Assembly: GCA_910585545.1 (NCBI GenBank)
Contig: CAJUFN010000011.1
Location: forward strand, 7,289-71,288
Origin: an uncultured Lachnospiraceae bacterium
GTDB lineage: Bacteria; Bacillota; Clostridia; Lachnospirales; Lachnospiraceae
DNA length: 64,000 nucleotides
Direction: 5' to 3'
A program made the position numbers and the translations under genes. Shown piece by piece: positions 23,592 to 31,888 of the stretch (position 1 is its first letter; the number at the start of each line of letters is the position of its first letter). Under the pieces are notes generated by a model. The model was given only the letters and a program-made list of their open reading frames with translations. It had not been told where the DNA came from and did no database searches.

Positions 23592-26171
23592 ATGGAGCAA
23601 TATAATGTGACAGGGATGAGTTGTGCAGCTTGCAGCACAAGGGTGGAAAAAGCGGTCAGTGGCGTACCGGGAGTTACGTCTTGTTCGGTTAATTTGCTGA
23701 CGAACTCTATGGGAGTGGAAGGAACAGCGAATCCATCTAAGATTGTTGAGGCAGTGGAAGCGGCAGGATACAAAGCAGAGCAAAAGACAGCAGGCAGTAA
23801 GAAAGTATCTGCAATTGCAGAGACAGAAGAGGCATTAAAAGATAGAGAAACACCGATTTTAAAGAAACGATTATATGCATCTGTCGGATTTTTGGCAATA
23901 TTGATGTATTTTTCTATGGGGAATATGATGTGGGGATGGCCGGCACCGGAATTTTTTGACAAGAACCATGTGGCGATGGGACTTTTGCAGTTATTGCTGA
24001 CGACCGTGATCATGGTTATTAACCAGAAATTTTTCATCAGTGGATTTAAGAGTTTGCTGCATAAGTCACCGAATATGGATACGCTGGTAGCCTTAGGTGC
24101 AGGAGCATCCTATGTATATAGCCTTTACGCATTGTTTGCTATGACGGATGCTCAGATGAGAAACGATATGGCAGGTGCTATGGCTTATATGCATGAGTTT
24201 TATTTTGAGTCGGCAGCGATGATTTTGACCTTGATTACAGTTGGCAAAATGTTAGAAGCCCGGTCCAAAGGAAAAACGACGGATGCATTGAAAGGATTGA
24301 TGAAGCTTGCACCAAAGACTGCAGTGGTTATAAAGGATGGTCTGGAAGTGACTGTACCGATTGAGCAGGTAGAAAAAGGGGATATCTTTGTTGTGCGTCC
24401 CGGAGAAAATATTCCGGTAGATGGCATTGTGCTAGAAGGAAGCAGCGCTGTAAATGAGTCGGCGCTTACCGGAGAGAGTATTCCGGTGGACAAAGCATCG
24501 GGAGACAAAGTATCGGCAGCAACGTTGAACCAGTCGGGGTATATCCGCTGCGAGGCAACAAGAGTAGGGGAAGACACTACACTTTCTCAGATTATCCAGA
24601 TGGTTAGTGATGCGGCAGCTACCAAAGCACCAATCGCAAAAGTAGCAGATAAAGTATCAGGTGTATTTGTTCCGGCAGTGATAGCAATTGCGGCAGTGAC
24701 ATTTATCGTGTGGATAGCGGTGGGAGAGAGTTTTGGATTTGCTTTGGCAAGGGCAATTTCTGTGCTGGTAATCAGTTGTCCTTGTGCACTTGGTCTTGCA
24801 ACACCGGTAGCGATCATGGTAGGAAACGGCATGGGAGCAAAGCACGGAATTATGTTTAAAACTGCAGTTTCTTTAGAGGAAGCCGGGAAAATACAGATTG
24901 TAGCGCTGGATAAAACGGGAACAATCACAAGTGGAGAACCAAAAGTGACAGACATTTTACCGGCGGAAGGAATTTCAAAAGAACAATTGCTTCAGATGGC
25001 ATATAATCTGGAAGCAAAGAGTGAACATCCGCTGGCGCGTGCAATTTTAGAGGAAGCACAAAGATATGGCATGAAAGTGGAAGAAGTGACAGAGTTTCAG
25101 GCTTTACCGGGGAATGGTCTTGTAGCAGTGCAAGGCGGAGAATGGATTTGCGGGGGCAATAGGACATTTATCAGTAAAAAAGCGGATATTCCTGATGGGT
25201 TGCAAAAATTAGCAGAACGGTTAGCAGAAGAGGGAAAGACACCATTATTCTTTAGCAAAGAAAAGAAACTTGCGGGAATCATAGCGGTGGCGGATGTAAT
25301 GAAAGAAGACAGTCCGGCAGCAGTAAAGGAATTGCAGAATATGGGAATTCGAGTAGTCATGCTTACCGGAGATAATGAGCGTACGGCCAGAGCGATCGGC
25401 AGCCAAGCGGGTGTAGATGATGTGATCGCAGGTGTGCTGCCAGAGGGAAAAGAGAGTGTGATTCGAGCCTTGAAAGAAAAAGGCAAGGTTGCAATGGTAG
25501 GAGATGGTATCAATGATGCCATAGCGCTTACAAGGGCAGATATCGGAATCGCTATCGGAGCAGGTACAGATATTGCGATTGATGCAGCAGATGTAGTGCT
25601 TATGAAAAGTAAGTTAAGGGATGTTCCGGCGGCAATCCGTTTAAGCCGGGCAACGCTTACAAATATTCATGAAAATCTATTTTGGGCATTTATTTATAAT
25701 GTGATAGGAATTCCGCTGGCAGCTGGTCTGTGGATTCCGATTTTTCACTGGCAGCTTAATCCGATGTTCGGAGCGGCAGCAATGAGTTTATCCAGTGTGT
25801 GCGTAGTGACAAATGCATTACGATTGAATTTTTTCGGTGTGCACAATGCCAAAAAAGATAAGAAGCTGAAAAATCCAATTATGTTACAGACTGTATCTGA
25901 CATTCATAAAAAGGATGCGGAGCAGATGGAAAATAAATTATCAGAAAAGGAGAATCAAACAATGGAAAAAACAATGGAAATCAAAGGAATGATGTGTGGA
26001 CACTGCCAGGCAGCGGTAAAGAAGGCATTGGAAGCAATTGATGGAGTAACGGAAGCAGTTGTAAGTTATGAAGCGGGAAATGCACTCGTGAAAATGAGTG
26101 CGGAAGTTACTGATGAGGTATTAAAAGCTGCTGTAGAAGAGAAGGATTACGAAGTGACAGCAATTTATTAG
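23592..26171 (+). CDS. copA: Copper-exporting P1B-type ATPase with N-terminal HMA and C-terminal CopZ-like domain
   Basis: An 859-residue Cu(I) pump. Order: HMA domain with GMSCAACS (residues 9-16), transmembrane helices, actuator with TGES, the ion site CPC in SCPCALGLATP, phosphorylation loop DKTGT, hinge, and final helices. A second HMA domain with GMMCGHCQAA is attached at residues 798-859 by a charged linker. The hinge reads GDGINDAIAL where the family has GDGINDAPAL: Pro is replaced by Ile (codon ATA). An internal ribosome binding site before Met791 could yield the last domain as a separate chaperone. Regulated by CsoR upstream. Confidence 0.95.
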   Translation: MEQYNVTGMSCAACSTRVEKAVSGVPGVTSCSVNLLTNSMGVEGTANPSKIVEAVEAAGYKAEQKTAGSKKVSAIAETEEALKDRETPILKKRLYASVGFLAILMYFSMGNMMWGWPAPEFFDKNHVAMGLLQLLLTTVIMVINQKFFISGFKSLLHKSPNMDTLVALGAGASYVYSLYALFAMTDAQMRNDMAGAMAYMHEFYFESAAMILTLITVGKMLEARSKGKTTDALKGLMKLAPKTAVVIKDGLEVTVPIEQVEKGDIFVVRPGENIPVDGIVLEGSSAVNESALTGESIPVDKASGDKVSAATLNQSGYIRCEATRVGEDTTLSQIIQMVSDAAATKAPIAKVADKVSGVFVPAVIAIAAVTFIVWIAVGESFGFALARAISVLVISCPCALGLATPVAIMVGNGMGAKHGIMFKTAVSLEEAGKIQIVALDKTGTITSGEPKVTDILPAEGISKEQLLQMAYNLEAKSEHPLARAILEEAQRYGMKVEEVTEFQALPGNGLVAVQGGEWICGGNRTFISKKADIPDGLQKLAERLAEEGKTPLFFSKEKKLAGIIAVADVMKEDSPAAVKELQNMGIRVVMLTGDNERTARAIGSQAGVDDVIAGVLPEGKESVIRALKEKGKVAMVGDGINDAIALTRADIGIAIGAGTDIAIDAADVVLMKSKLRDVPAAIRLSRATLTNIHENLFWAFIYNVIGIPLAAGLWIPIFHWQLNPMFGAAAMSLSSVCVVTNALRLNFFGVHNAKKDKKLKNPIMLQTVSDIHKKDAEQMENKLSEKENQTMEKTMEIKGMMCGHCQAAVKKALEAIDGVTEAVVSYEAGNALVKMSAEVTDEVLKAAVEEKDYEVTAIY
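25945..25964 (+). promoter_or_regulatory. Internal ribosome binding site and start for a CopZ-like product
   Basis: AAAAGGAG at 25945-25952 lies nine bases before an in-frame ATG at 25962. Initiation here would give a 69-residue free copper chaperone (25962-26171) from the copA message. Such a strong site inside a gene is unusual; it may be a relic of a copZ gene fused to copA, or a working dual start. Confidence 0.5.
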
Positions 26172-26184
26172 AAAAATGGTAACG

Positions 26185-26219
26185 ACAGGCTGTTTTGCAT
26201 ATGCAAAGCAGTCTGTTTT
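26185..26219 (+). terminator. Terminator after copA
   Basis: ACAGGCTGTTTTGCAT pairs with ATGCAAAGCAGTCTGT (two non-Watson-Crick positions), followed by TTTTGTG. Confidence 0.65.
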
Positions 26220-26272
26220 GTGTTACAATAAGTGGCAATTGGTGAAGATAAAATAGGCAAGGGAGAAAAAGG

Positions 26273-26851
26273 ATGAAAAAGAAAACACAGAAATTTACGT
26301 TATCAGCAATGCTTATTGCAATTGGTATGGTGCTGCCATTTTTGACGGGACAAATACCGCAGATTGGAAATATGTTATGCCCGATGCACATTCCGGTTTT
26401 CTTATGCGGATTGATTTGCGGATGGCCTTATGGTATGGCGGTTGGATTTGTTTTGCCAGTTCTTCGTTCTGTGATATTTGGAATGCCAATGCTTTATCCA
26501 AGTGCGATATCAATGGCATTTGAACTTGCAACATATGGCTTGGTTGCCGGTTTCCTTTATAATCGTTCCAGATGGCAGTGTATCATTGCACTTTACCGTT
26601 CTTTGATTTTGGCAATGATAAGCGGAAGGATTGTGTGGGGTGTGGTACAGATGATTTTACTTGGTATCGGCGGTAACATATTTACATGGCAGATGTTCAT
26701 GGCGGGAGCAGTATTCAATGCGGCGGCAGGGATTATTCTTCAGCTTGTACTTATTCCGGCATTGATGCTGGCATTACATCGTACGGGTCTGGTAAAACTT
26801 CATAATGCCAAAACACATACGAAGAGAGCAATGGCACATACAGGAAATTAG
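26273..26851 (+). CDS. ECF transporter S component
   Basis: A 192-residue membrane protein of about six helices. LSAMLIAIGMVLPFLTGQIPQIGNMLCPMHIPVFLCGL, GMPMLYPSAISMAFELATYG and the late AGAVFNAAAGIILQLVLIPAL are typical of vitamin/cofactor-binding S components, which share a separate ECF module. GGGAGAAAAAGG precedes the ATG. Two bases separate it from a P-loop kinase, hinting at uptake and phosphorylation of one substrate, but the ligand is not identifiable. Confidence 0.85.
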   Translation: MKKKTQKFTLSAMLIAIGMVLPFLTGQIPQIGNMLCPMHIPVFLCGLICGWPYGMAVGFVLPVLRSVIFGMPMLYPSAISMAFELATYGLVAGFLYNRSRWQCIIALYRSLILAMISGRIVWGVVQMILLGIGGNIFTWQMFMAGAVFNAAAGIILQLVLIPALMLALHRTGLVKLHNAKTHTKRAMAHTGN

Positions 26852-26853
26852 AA

Positions 26854-27432
26854 ATGGAACAACATATATCGGATAAAATTTTAAAAAGGATAAAAGAGCA
26901 GACAACAAAAGAAAGCGCAGTACCTTATATCGTGGCAATTGACGGACGATGTGCTTCGGGAAAATCAACTCTCGCCGCATATCTTAAGTCTGCTTTAGCG
27001 TGCAGTGTGATTCATATGGATCATTTCTTTTTGCAGCCCCATCAGAGAACTGAAAAACGGTTGAGAGAACCGGGCGGAAATGTAGACTATGAGCGTTTTA
27101 AGAAAGAAGTTATGATTCCATTGAAAAAGGGAGAGGCATTTTCTTATCGGATTTTCGATTGTCATAGGATGGATTTTCATGGTGAGGCATATGTGCCGCG
27201 AACTTCGATTGCTATCGTGGAAGGAGCGTATTGCTGCCGACCGGAGTTTATTGGAGCATGGGATTTGAAAGTATTTTTAAATGTAGAAAGAGAAGAACAG
27301 CTTCGTCGGATTGCAAAAAGAAATGGAAAAGAACAGGTGAAACAGTTTGAGCAGTTTTGGATACCGATGGAAGAAGTATATTTGAAAGCCTGTCATGTGG
27401 AAGCAAGGTGTGATATAAAAGGTGTGATATAG
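26854..27432 (+). CDS. Uridine-kinase-like P-loop kinase
   Basis: A 192-residue cytosolic kinase: Walker A DGRCASGKST near residue 31, CSVIHMDHFFLQP near 51, EPGGNVDYERFKKE, the strand AIVEGAYCCRP, and a lid KRNG. This is the uridine kinase/PRK superfamily layout, shortened. Next to an ECF S component, it may phosphorylate the imported compound. Exact substrate unknown. Confidence 0.8.
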   Translation: MEQHISDKILKRIKEQTTKESAVPYIVAIDGRCASGKSTLAAYLKSALACSVIHMDHFFLQPHQRTEKRLREPGGNVDYERFKKEVMIPLKKGEAFSYRIFDCHRMDFHGEAYVPRTSIAIVEGAYCCRPEFIGAWDLKVFLNVEREEQLRRIAKRNGKEQVKQFEQFWIPMEEVYLKACHVEARCDIKGVI

Positions 27433-27446
27433 GAGAGGAGTTTGGG

Positions 27447-28490
27447 ATGCAGGAGAAAGAGCATAAGAGGCGTGTGCGTTATAGTGGTACACACCCTAGA
27501 AATTATAAAGAAAAATATAAAGAACTACAGCCAGAGAAGTATATGGATACGATATCTAAGGTGATAAAGAAAGGAAGCACCCCGGCAGGAATGCATATCT
27601 CTATCTGTGTGAAAGAGATTCTTGATTTTTTGCAGATTCAACCGGGGCAAAAAGGACTGGATGCGACACTTGGTTACGGCGGACACACGAAGGAGATGTT
27701 AAAATGTCTGGAAGGGCAGGGGCATATATATGGACTTGATGTAGACCCGATTGAATCTGCAAAGACGAAGGAACGTTTGGAAAAGCAAGGATATGGGGAA
27801 GATATACTGACTGTAAAATTAATGAATTTTGCTGATATTGATAAGGTGGCAGAAGAAGTTGGAAAATTTGATTTCATACTGGCAGATTTGGGAGTGTCAT
27901 CGATGCAGATTGATAATCCTGACCGTGGATTTTCCTACAAGATAGAAGGACCGCTTGATTTACGCATGAATCCACAAAAAGGGATCAGCGCGGCTGAGCG
28001 CATCAAAGATATTAGCGAGGAAGAGTTGACAGGGATGTTGATGGAAAATGCAGACGAACCGTATGCGTCAGAGATTGCGAAAGCAGTTGTAATGAATCAG
28101 AGGCAAGGAAGATGTATTGATACGACTACAAAACTGCAGAAAACGATTGAAGAAGCATTGGTCTTTGTACCGCAGGCAGAGCGTAAAGAAGCTGTGAAAA
28201 AATCTTGCCAGCGTACTTTTCAGGCGCTTCGCATTGATATCAATCAGGAGTATGAAGTATTGTATGAATTTTTGGAAAAGCTTCCAAAGGTGCTTGCGCC
28301 AAATGGCCGTGTGGCAATATTGACGTTTCACTCCGGAGAAGATCGTCTGGTAAAAAAATCTTTCAAGCAGTTCAAAAAATCAGGAGAGTATAGAGAGATA
28401 TCAAATGAAATCATTCGGCCTTCAGCCAAGGAATGCGCAAGCAACAGCCGGGCGCGTTCTACAAAAATGCGTTGGGCGATAAAGGCATAG
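27447..28490 (+). CDS. rsmH: 16S rRNA (cytosine-1402-N4)-methyltransferase RsmH, probable second copy
   Basis: A 347-residue SAM enzyme. Motifs: GLDATLGYGGHTKEML, GLDVDPIE, FDFILADLGVSSMQIDNPDRGFSY, PLDLRMN, and the C-terminal RPSAKECASNSRARSTKMR. It has about 50 extra N-terminal residues compared with the usual 310. It lies outside the division/cell-wall cluster where rsmH normally sits, following a kinase gene by 14 bases, so it is probably a paralogue. AGGAGAGGAG precedes the ATG. Confidence 0.88.
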   Translation: MQEKEHKRRVRYSGTHPRNYKEKYKELQPEKYMDTISKVIKKGSTPAGMHISICVKEILDFLQIQPGQKGLDATLGYGGHTKEMLKCLEGQGHIYGLDVDPIESAKTKERLEKQGYGEDILTVKLMNFADIDKVAEEVGKFDFILADLGVSSMQIDNPDRGFSYKIEGPLDLRMNPQKGISAAERIKDISEEELTGMLMENADEPYASEIAKAVVMNQRQGRCIDTTTKLQKTIEEALVFVPQAERKEAVKKSCQRTFQALRIDINQEYEVLYEFLEKLPKVLAPNGRVAILTFHSGEDRLVKKSFKQFKKSGEYREISNEIIRPSAKECASNSRARSTKMRWAIKA

Positions 28491-28665
28491 CATGGGACAA
28501 CTTGCAGAATAAGTAAAAGTTGTTCTTGCAGTAGTGATATGTGTATGTTAGAATAAAGAAAAGCATATTTTTCACTATAATCTTTTGATTCTAAAACATT
28601 TCATATAAATAGGTCTTTGTGACCTGTCTTTTCGGAAAATTCATGCTTTGGATTCACATTTTTAG

Positions 28666-28693
28666 CAGGAGTTTTCGAGAAAAGAAATCTCCT
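28666..28693 (+). other. Short hairpin in the leader of the Rpn-like gene
   Basis: CAGGAG ... CTCCTG inverted repeat 30 bases before the start codon; no T-run follows, so it is not a terminator. The whole 28491-28719 gap shows no gene. Confidence 0.35.
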
Positions 28694-28719
28694 GAACAAT
28701 TTTGTAAAGGAGGTTTTAT

Positions 28720-29718
28720 ATGGAGCAGTGTAAGACACTGCCGGAGAAGAAATTAAGGCAGTGGCATCCCGCATTTTATGCAGGCACTCAGATTGAGTTT
28801 CAAGAGGAAGCAACGAATCTGATTTTTGAAAATGAGCATCAATTAGGAACGAAGCCTATGGAGATTGATATCCTCATTATCAAGAAAGAGAGTGGAAAAC
28901 CGATACAAAAGAACATTGGAAAAATATTCAGAAAGTACAATGTAGTAGAGTACAAAAGCCCTTCAGATTATATGAGCATTGATGATTTTTATAAAGTATA
29001 TGGCTATGCCTGTTTTTATAAGGCGGATTCAAGTATTGTAGATGATATTTCAATAGAGGAAATGACCATATCTTTAGTATGTGAAGGGTATCCGAGAAAA
29101 TTGATTGAGCATTTGGAGCATGTAAGGGGATTTCTTATCAAAAAGGAAGAAACAGGAATTTATTATGTATATGGGGATATTATACCAATACAGATTATTA
29201 CAACAAAATATTTATCTCCTGAGAAAAATTTGTGGCTGCGAAGTTTGACAGATAGTTTGGCAGATAAAGCGATTGTGCAAAAGCTCATCAAAGAATATGA
29301 AAAAAACCGGGAAAATACATTATACAGTTCAATGATGAATGTCATTGTTCAAGCAAACGAGGCAGAATTTGTGGAGGTGAAGGAGAACATGTGTGAGGCG
29401 TTGAAAGCATTGATGCAGGATGAAATAGATGCTGCAGTGGAAGAGGGAATTAGAAAAGGAATAGAAGAGGCAGTCGAAAAAGCAGTTGAGGAGGCAGTCG
29501 AAAAGGCAGTTGAAGAAGCAGTCGAAAAAGCAGTTGAGGAAGCGGTTGAGGAAAGGACTGAAAGTCAGAGGAAACAGATGAATGCTTTGAATCTTAAATT
29601 AATAGAGCTTGGGCGGATAGAAGATGTTGTCAAAGCGGCGAAAGACGATGCTTATCAGCGAAAGCTGCTCGCGGAGTTTAATATTGATGTGGCTGGAATA
29701 ACGAATTTGCAAAAATAA
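28720..29718 (+). CDS. Rpn/PD-(D/E)XK nuclease-transposase-like protein with helical repeat tail
   Basis: A 332-residue protein. The N-terminal part has the PD-(D/E)XK layout: MEIDILIIKK near residue 47 gives the Asp, VVEYKSP near 86 gives E-x-K, then IDDFYKVYGYACFYK. Family members are linked to recombination-promoting nucleases and transposases. Residues about 250-277 are a low-complexity coiled segment of repeated EEAVEKAV units encoded by a tandem DNA repeat. AAAGGAGG precedes the ATG. Copies of such genes are often numerous in Lachnospiraceae; mobility of this one is unproven. Confidence 0.75.
   Translation: MEQCKTLPEKKLRQWHPAFYAGTQIEFQEEATNLIFENEHQLGTKPMEIDILIIKKESGKPIQKNIGKIFRKYNVVEYKSPSDYMSIDDFYKVYGYACFYKADSSIVDDISIEEMTISLVCEGYPRKLIEHLEHVRGFLIKKEETGIYYVYGDIIPIQIITTKYLSPEKNLWLRSLTDSLADKAIVQKLIKEYEKNRENTLYSSMMNVIVQANEAEFVEVKENMCEALKALMQDEIDAAVEEGIRKGIEEAVEKAVEEAVEKAVEEAVEKAVEEAVEERTESQRKQMNALNLKLIELGRIEDVVKAAKDDAYQRKLLAEFNIDVAGITNLQK
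29467..29550 (+). repeat. 24-bp tandem repeat inside the Rpn-like gene
   Basis: Three units of 24 bp (29467, 29491, 29515) and a half unit to 29550, differing by a few third-position changes; each encodes EAVEKAVE. Being a multiple of three, copy-number change would keep the frame. Confidence 0.9.
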
Positions 29719-29792
29719 TTAAAGTTTAATGCAAGGATTTTGATATTTGTGTCGTATTATTAATAAAAGACGAAGTGATAGGAGGAAGCATT

Positions 29793-30203
29793 ATGAAAAG
29801 AAAAGGAATTATGGTAGGAGCAGTTTTCGCTTTGACATTAGGTTTAGGAACAGTAGTGTTTGCAGCACCGCAGAATATGGGAGCCAATCGGATTCATTAT
29901 ATAGACAAAAATCTAGATGGAGTTTGCGACTTTGCAGGTCTGATCGAGGAGGCGCAATGTAGGTATAGAGAGTTGAAAAATGCTCAAGATTCAAACGTGA
30001 TTGAGGATTCTGGTAACAATGAGTGTCCGAATAACAATGAATGTCCAAATAACTATGAGTGCCCGAATAACAATGAATGTCCAAATAATTATGAGTGTCC
30101 GAATAATAATGAATGTCCAGGAAATGCCCGGAAGTATCAAAATCCTCAATGTGGCGGACGAAATCAACAAGGATATCATCATGGCAATGGGAGAAGAAGA
30201 TAA
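29793..30203 (+). CDS. Small secreted protein with NN(N/Y)ECP hexapeptide repeats
   Basis: A 136-residue protein. Signal peptide MKRKGIMVGAVFALTLGLGTVVFA cleaves before APQN. The segment HYIDKNLDGVCDFAG near residue 33 resembles a calcium-loop-like motif seen in small Clostridial secreted proteins. Residues about 74-110 are repeats of NN(N/Y)ECP, alternating N and Y, so six Cys are evenly spaced. A Gly/His/Arg-rich tail follows. AGGAGGAA selects the ATG at 29793. It lies 11 bases before an ECF sigma gene and may be a target or part of that system. Confidence 0.75.
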   Translation: MKRKGIMVGAVFALTLGLGTVVFAAPQNMGANRIHYIDKNLDGVCDFAGLIEEAQCRYRELKNAQDSNVIEDSGNNECPNNNECPNNYECPNNNECPNNYECPNNNECPGNARKYQNPQCGGRNQQGYHHGNGRRR

Positions 30204-30214
30204 GAGGAAGTTTC

Positions 30215-30697
30215 ATGAAGTCGGAACAGGAAGTGAATCATGCGATAGACAAATATGCGGACATGATACAGCGTATTTGTCTGTACCGCCTGAAGAACAA
30301 GGAAGACACGGAAGATGTGTTTCAGAATGTGTTTTTGAAGTACATGCTTTATGAGGGACAGTTTGAGAATGAAGAACATGAAAAGTCATGGTTGATTCGA
30401 GTTACTTTGAATGCCTGCAAAGATTTTATCAAGATTTTTCTCAGAAAGAAGACCGTACCGCTGGAAGTGTTGGCAGAAGCCGTCTATATATCAAAAGAGT
30501 ATAGCGAGGTATTGGAAGCCGTTCTTTCTTTGCCTGAAAAGTATAAGGACGTAATTTATCTTCATTACTATGAAGGATATTCGGCATATGAAATTGGTAC
30601 GATTCTTAAGAAAAAGGAGAATACAGTATATTCGTTGTTGTCAAGGGGGCGTGGAATACTAAGAGAAATACTGGGAGGTGAGCAGTTTGAAGGATAA
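30215..30697 (+). CDS. ECF-type RNA polymerase sigma factor
   Basis: A 160-residue sigma factor. Region 2 contains MIQRICLYRLKNKEDTEDVFQNVFLKYML with the conserved DVFQ(N/E)VFLK; region 4 contains LPEKYKDVIYLHYYEGYSAYEIGTILKKKENTVYSLLSRGR. GAGGAAG precedes the ATG at 30215; the frame is open from 30113 only by chance. It overlaps the anti-sigma gene, the usual arrangement for a paired regulator. Confidence 0.92.
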   Translation: MKSEQEVNHAIDKYADMIQRICLYRLKNKEDTEDVFQNVFLKYMLYEGQFENEEHEKSWLIRVTLNACKDFIKIFLRKKTVPLEVLAEAVYISKEYSEVLEAVLSLPEKYKDVIYLHYYEGYSAYEIGTILKKKENTVYSLLSRGRGILREILGGEQFEG

Positions 30698-31418
30698 AGT
30701 ATATGATGCATTTGACAGCATAAAAGCGGAAGAATACTTAAAAATCGTTACAAGGCAGCATTTACATAAAGAGCGCGAAAAAAGGCAGCACAGATATTTG
30801 CCATCCTGGATTTGGAAAACTGCTGCCGTTATGTGTACAGTACTGGTCATGGTAGGTGTGGCAGAAGGATATAAAGTCCTAAAGACGCCAGTTTCTTATA
30901 TTAGTATAGATGTGAATCCTTCTTTGGAATTGGAATTAAATTGTTTTGCTCGTGTAATAACGGCTCAGGCATATAATGAAGAAGCAAAGAGCATATTAGA
31001 AGAAATTTCCGTAAGAGGAGAAAAATATACAGAAGCTATCGAGATCATCATGGAAAGTGAAGAAATGAGTGGATATCTTGAAAAAAATCCTACTCCTGTT
31101 TTTGCAATTGCCACTGAGGAAACTGGAAAGAAAGAGCTGCAGGAAGGGTTGGAAAACCACTTGGGAATCAAAAAGTATGAGAGTGAGATTCTAACGGCAG
31201 ATGTGGCAAATGCGAAAGAGGCGCATGAAAATGGAATGTCTGTGGGAAAGTATCAGGTTTCTTCGAAGTTGAGTGAATATGATGATACGATATCAATCGA
31301 CGATTGCCAGAATATGTCTGTGCCTGAAATATGCAATCGGCTTCAGAAACATGAAGAAAGAAGACACAGGGAGCGGAAACGGAAAAATTCCGGGAAGTGT
31401 CATGGAGATGAAGATTAG
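30687..31418 (+). CDS. Anti-sigma factor with RsgI-type extracytoplasmic domain
   Basis: About 243 residues. A cytoplasmic N-terminal segment is followed by a single transmembrane helix (TAAVMCTVLVMVGVAEGY near residue 48) and an outer domain reading YISIDVNPSLELELNCFARVI, the RsgI N-terminal domain in which the Asn-Pro bond is self-cleaved. RsgI proteins usually partner SigI; here the partner is an ECF sigma factor, which is worth noting. GGGAGGTG at 30673-30680 points to the TTG at 30687 as start; GTG 30678 lies inside the ribosome binding site. The tail is rich in His, Arg and Lys. Confidence 0.82.
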   Translation: MKDKVYDAFDSIKAEEYLKIVTRQHLHKEREKRQHRYLPSWIWKTAAVMCTVLVMVGVAEGYKVLKTPVSYISIDVNPSLELELNCFARVITAQAYNEEAKSILEEISVRGEKYTEAIEIIMESEEMSGYLEKNPTPVFAIATEETGKKELQEGLENHLGIKKYESEILTADVANAKEAHENGMSVGKYQVSSKLSEYDDTISIDDCQNMSVPEICNRLQKHEERRHRERKRKNSGKCHGDED

Positions 31419-31431
31419 GAGGAAACAAGAG

Positions 31432-31833
31432 ATGAAAAAATTTATGGAAGAGTTCAAGGCATTTGCGCTTCGTGGAAATGTAATGGATATGGCAGTCGGT
31501 GTCATTATAGGTGGTGCATTTTCAGGAATTGTAACTTCTTTGACAGATAATTTAATTAATCCTGTTTTGAATATGTTAACAGCAGGAAAAAGGTATTCTA
31601 TAGAAGAAATTGGAGCATTTGCTTCTAATTTTGGCTCAGCAGTCGTTAATTTTATTATTATGGCATTTATTTTATTCTGTTTATTAAAAGGAATCAATAA
31701 ATTAACTTCATTTGGTATGAAGAAAGAAGAGGTACCGGCGAAACCTACAACAAAGGTCTGTCCGTTCTGTCAGAGTGAAATTAGTATTAAGGCGACACGG
31801 TGTCCGCATTGTACATCTGAGCAGCCAGAATAA
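31432..31833 (+). CDS. mscL: Large-conductance mechanosensitive channel with C-terminal zinc ribbon
   Basis: A 133-residue channel that opens under membrane tension. MscL text: FKAFALRGNVMDMAVGVIIGGAFSGIVTSLTDNLINPVL and a second helix VVNFIIMAFILFCLLKGINKL. The usual C-terminal helix bundle is replaced by CPFCQSEISIKATRCPHCTSE, a double C-x2-C zinc ribbon. GGAGGAAA selects the ATG at 31432. It is 13 bases after the anti-sigma gene, so envelope stress control of the channel is plausible. Confidence 0.92.
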   Translation: MKKFMEEFKAFALRGNVMDMAVGVIIGGAFSGIVTSLTDNLINPVLNMLTAGKRYSIEEIGAFASNFGSAVVNFIIMAFILFCLLKGINKLTSFGMKKEEVPAKPTTKVCPFCQSEISIKATRCPHCTSEQPE

Positions 31834-31857
31834 AAACGACAATAAAAAAGAAAATTT

Positions 31858-31888
31858 AGTTCCAGGTATTCATATCTGGAACTTTTTT
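31858..31888 (+). terminator. Terminator after mscL
   Basis: Eight-pair stem AGTTCCAG / CTGGAACT and a run of six T, overlapping the start of the third palindromic repeat. Confidence 0.75.

Noticed and set aside
29809..30354. Several overlapping frames in the hexapeptide repeat region, both strands
   Set aside because: They are by-products of the low-complexity repeat; none has a ribosome binding site or family match, while the secreted protein has both signal peptide and site.
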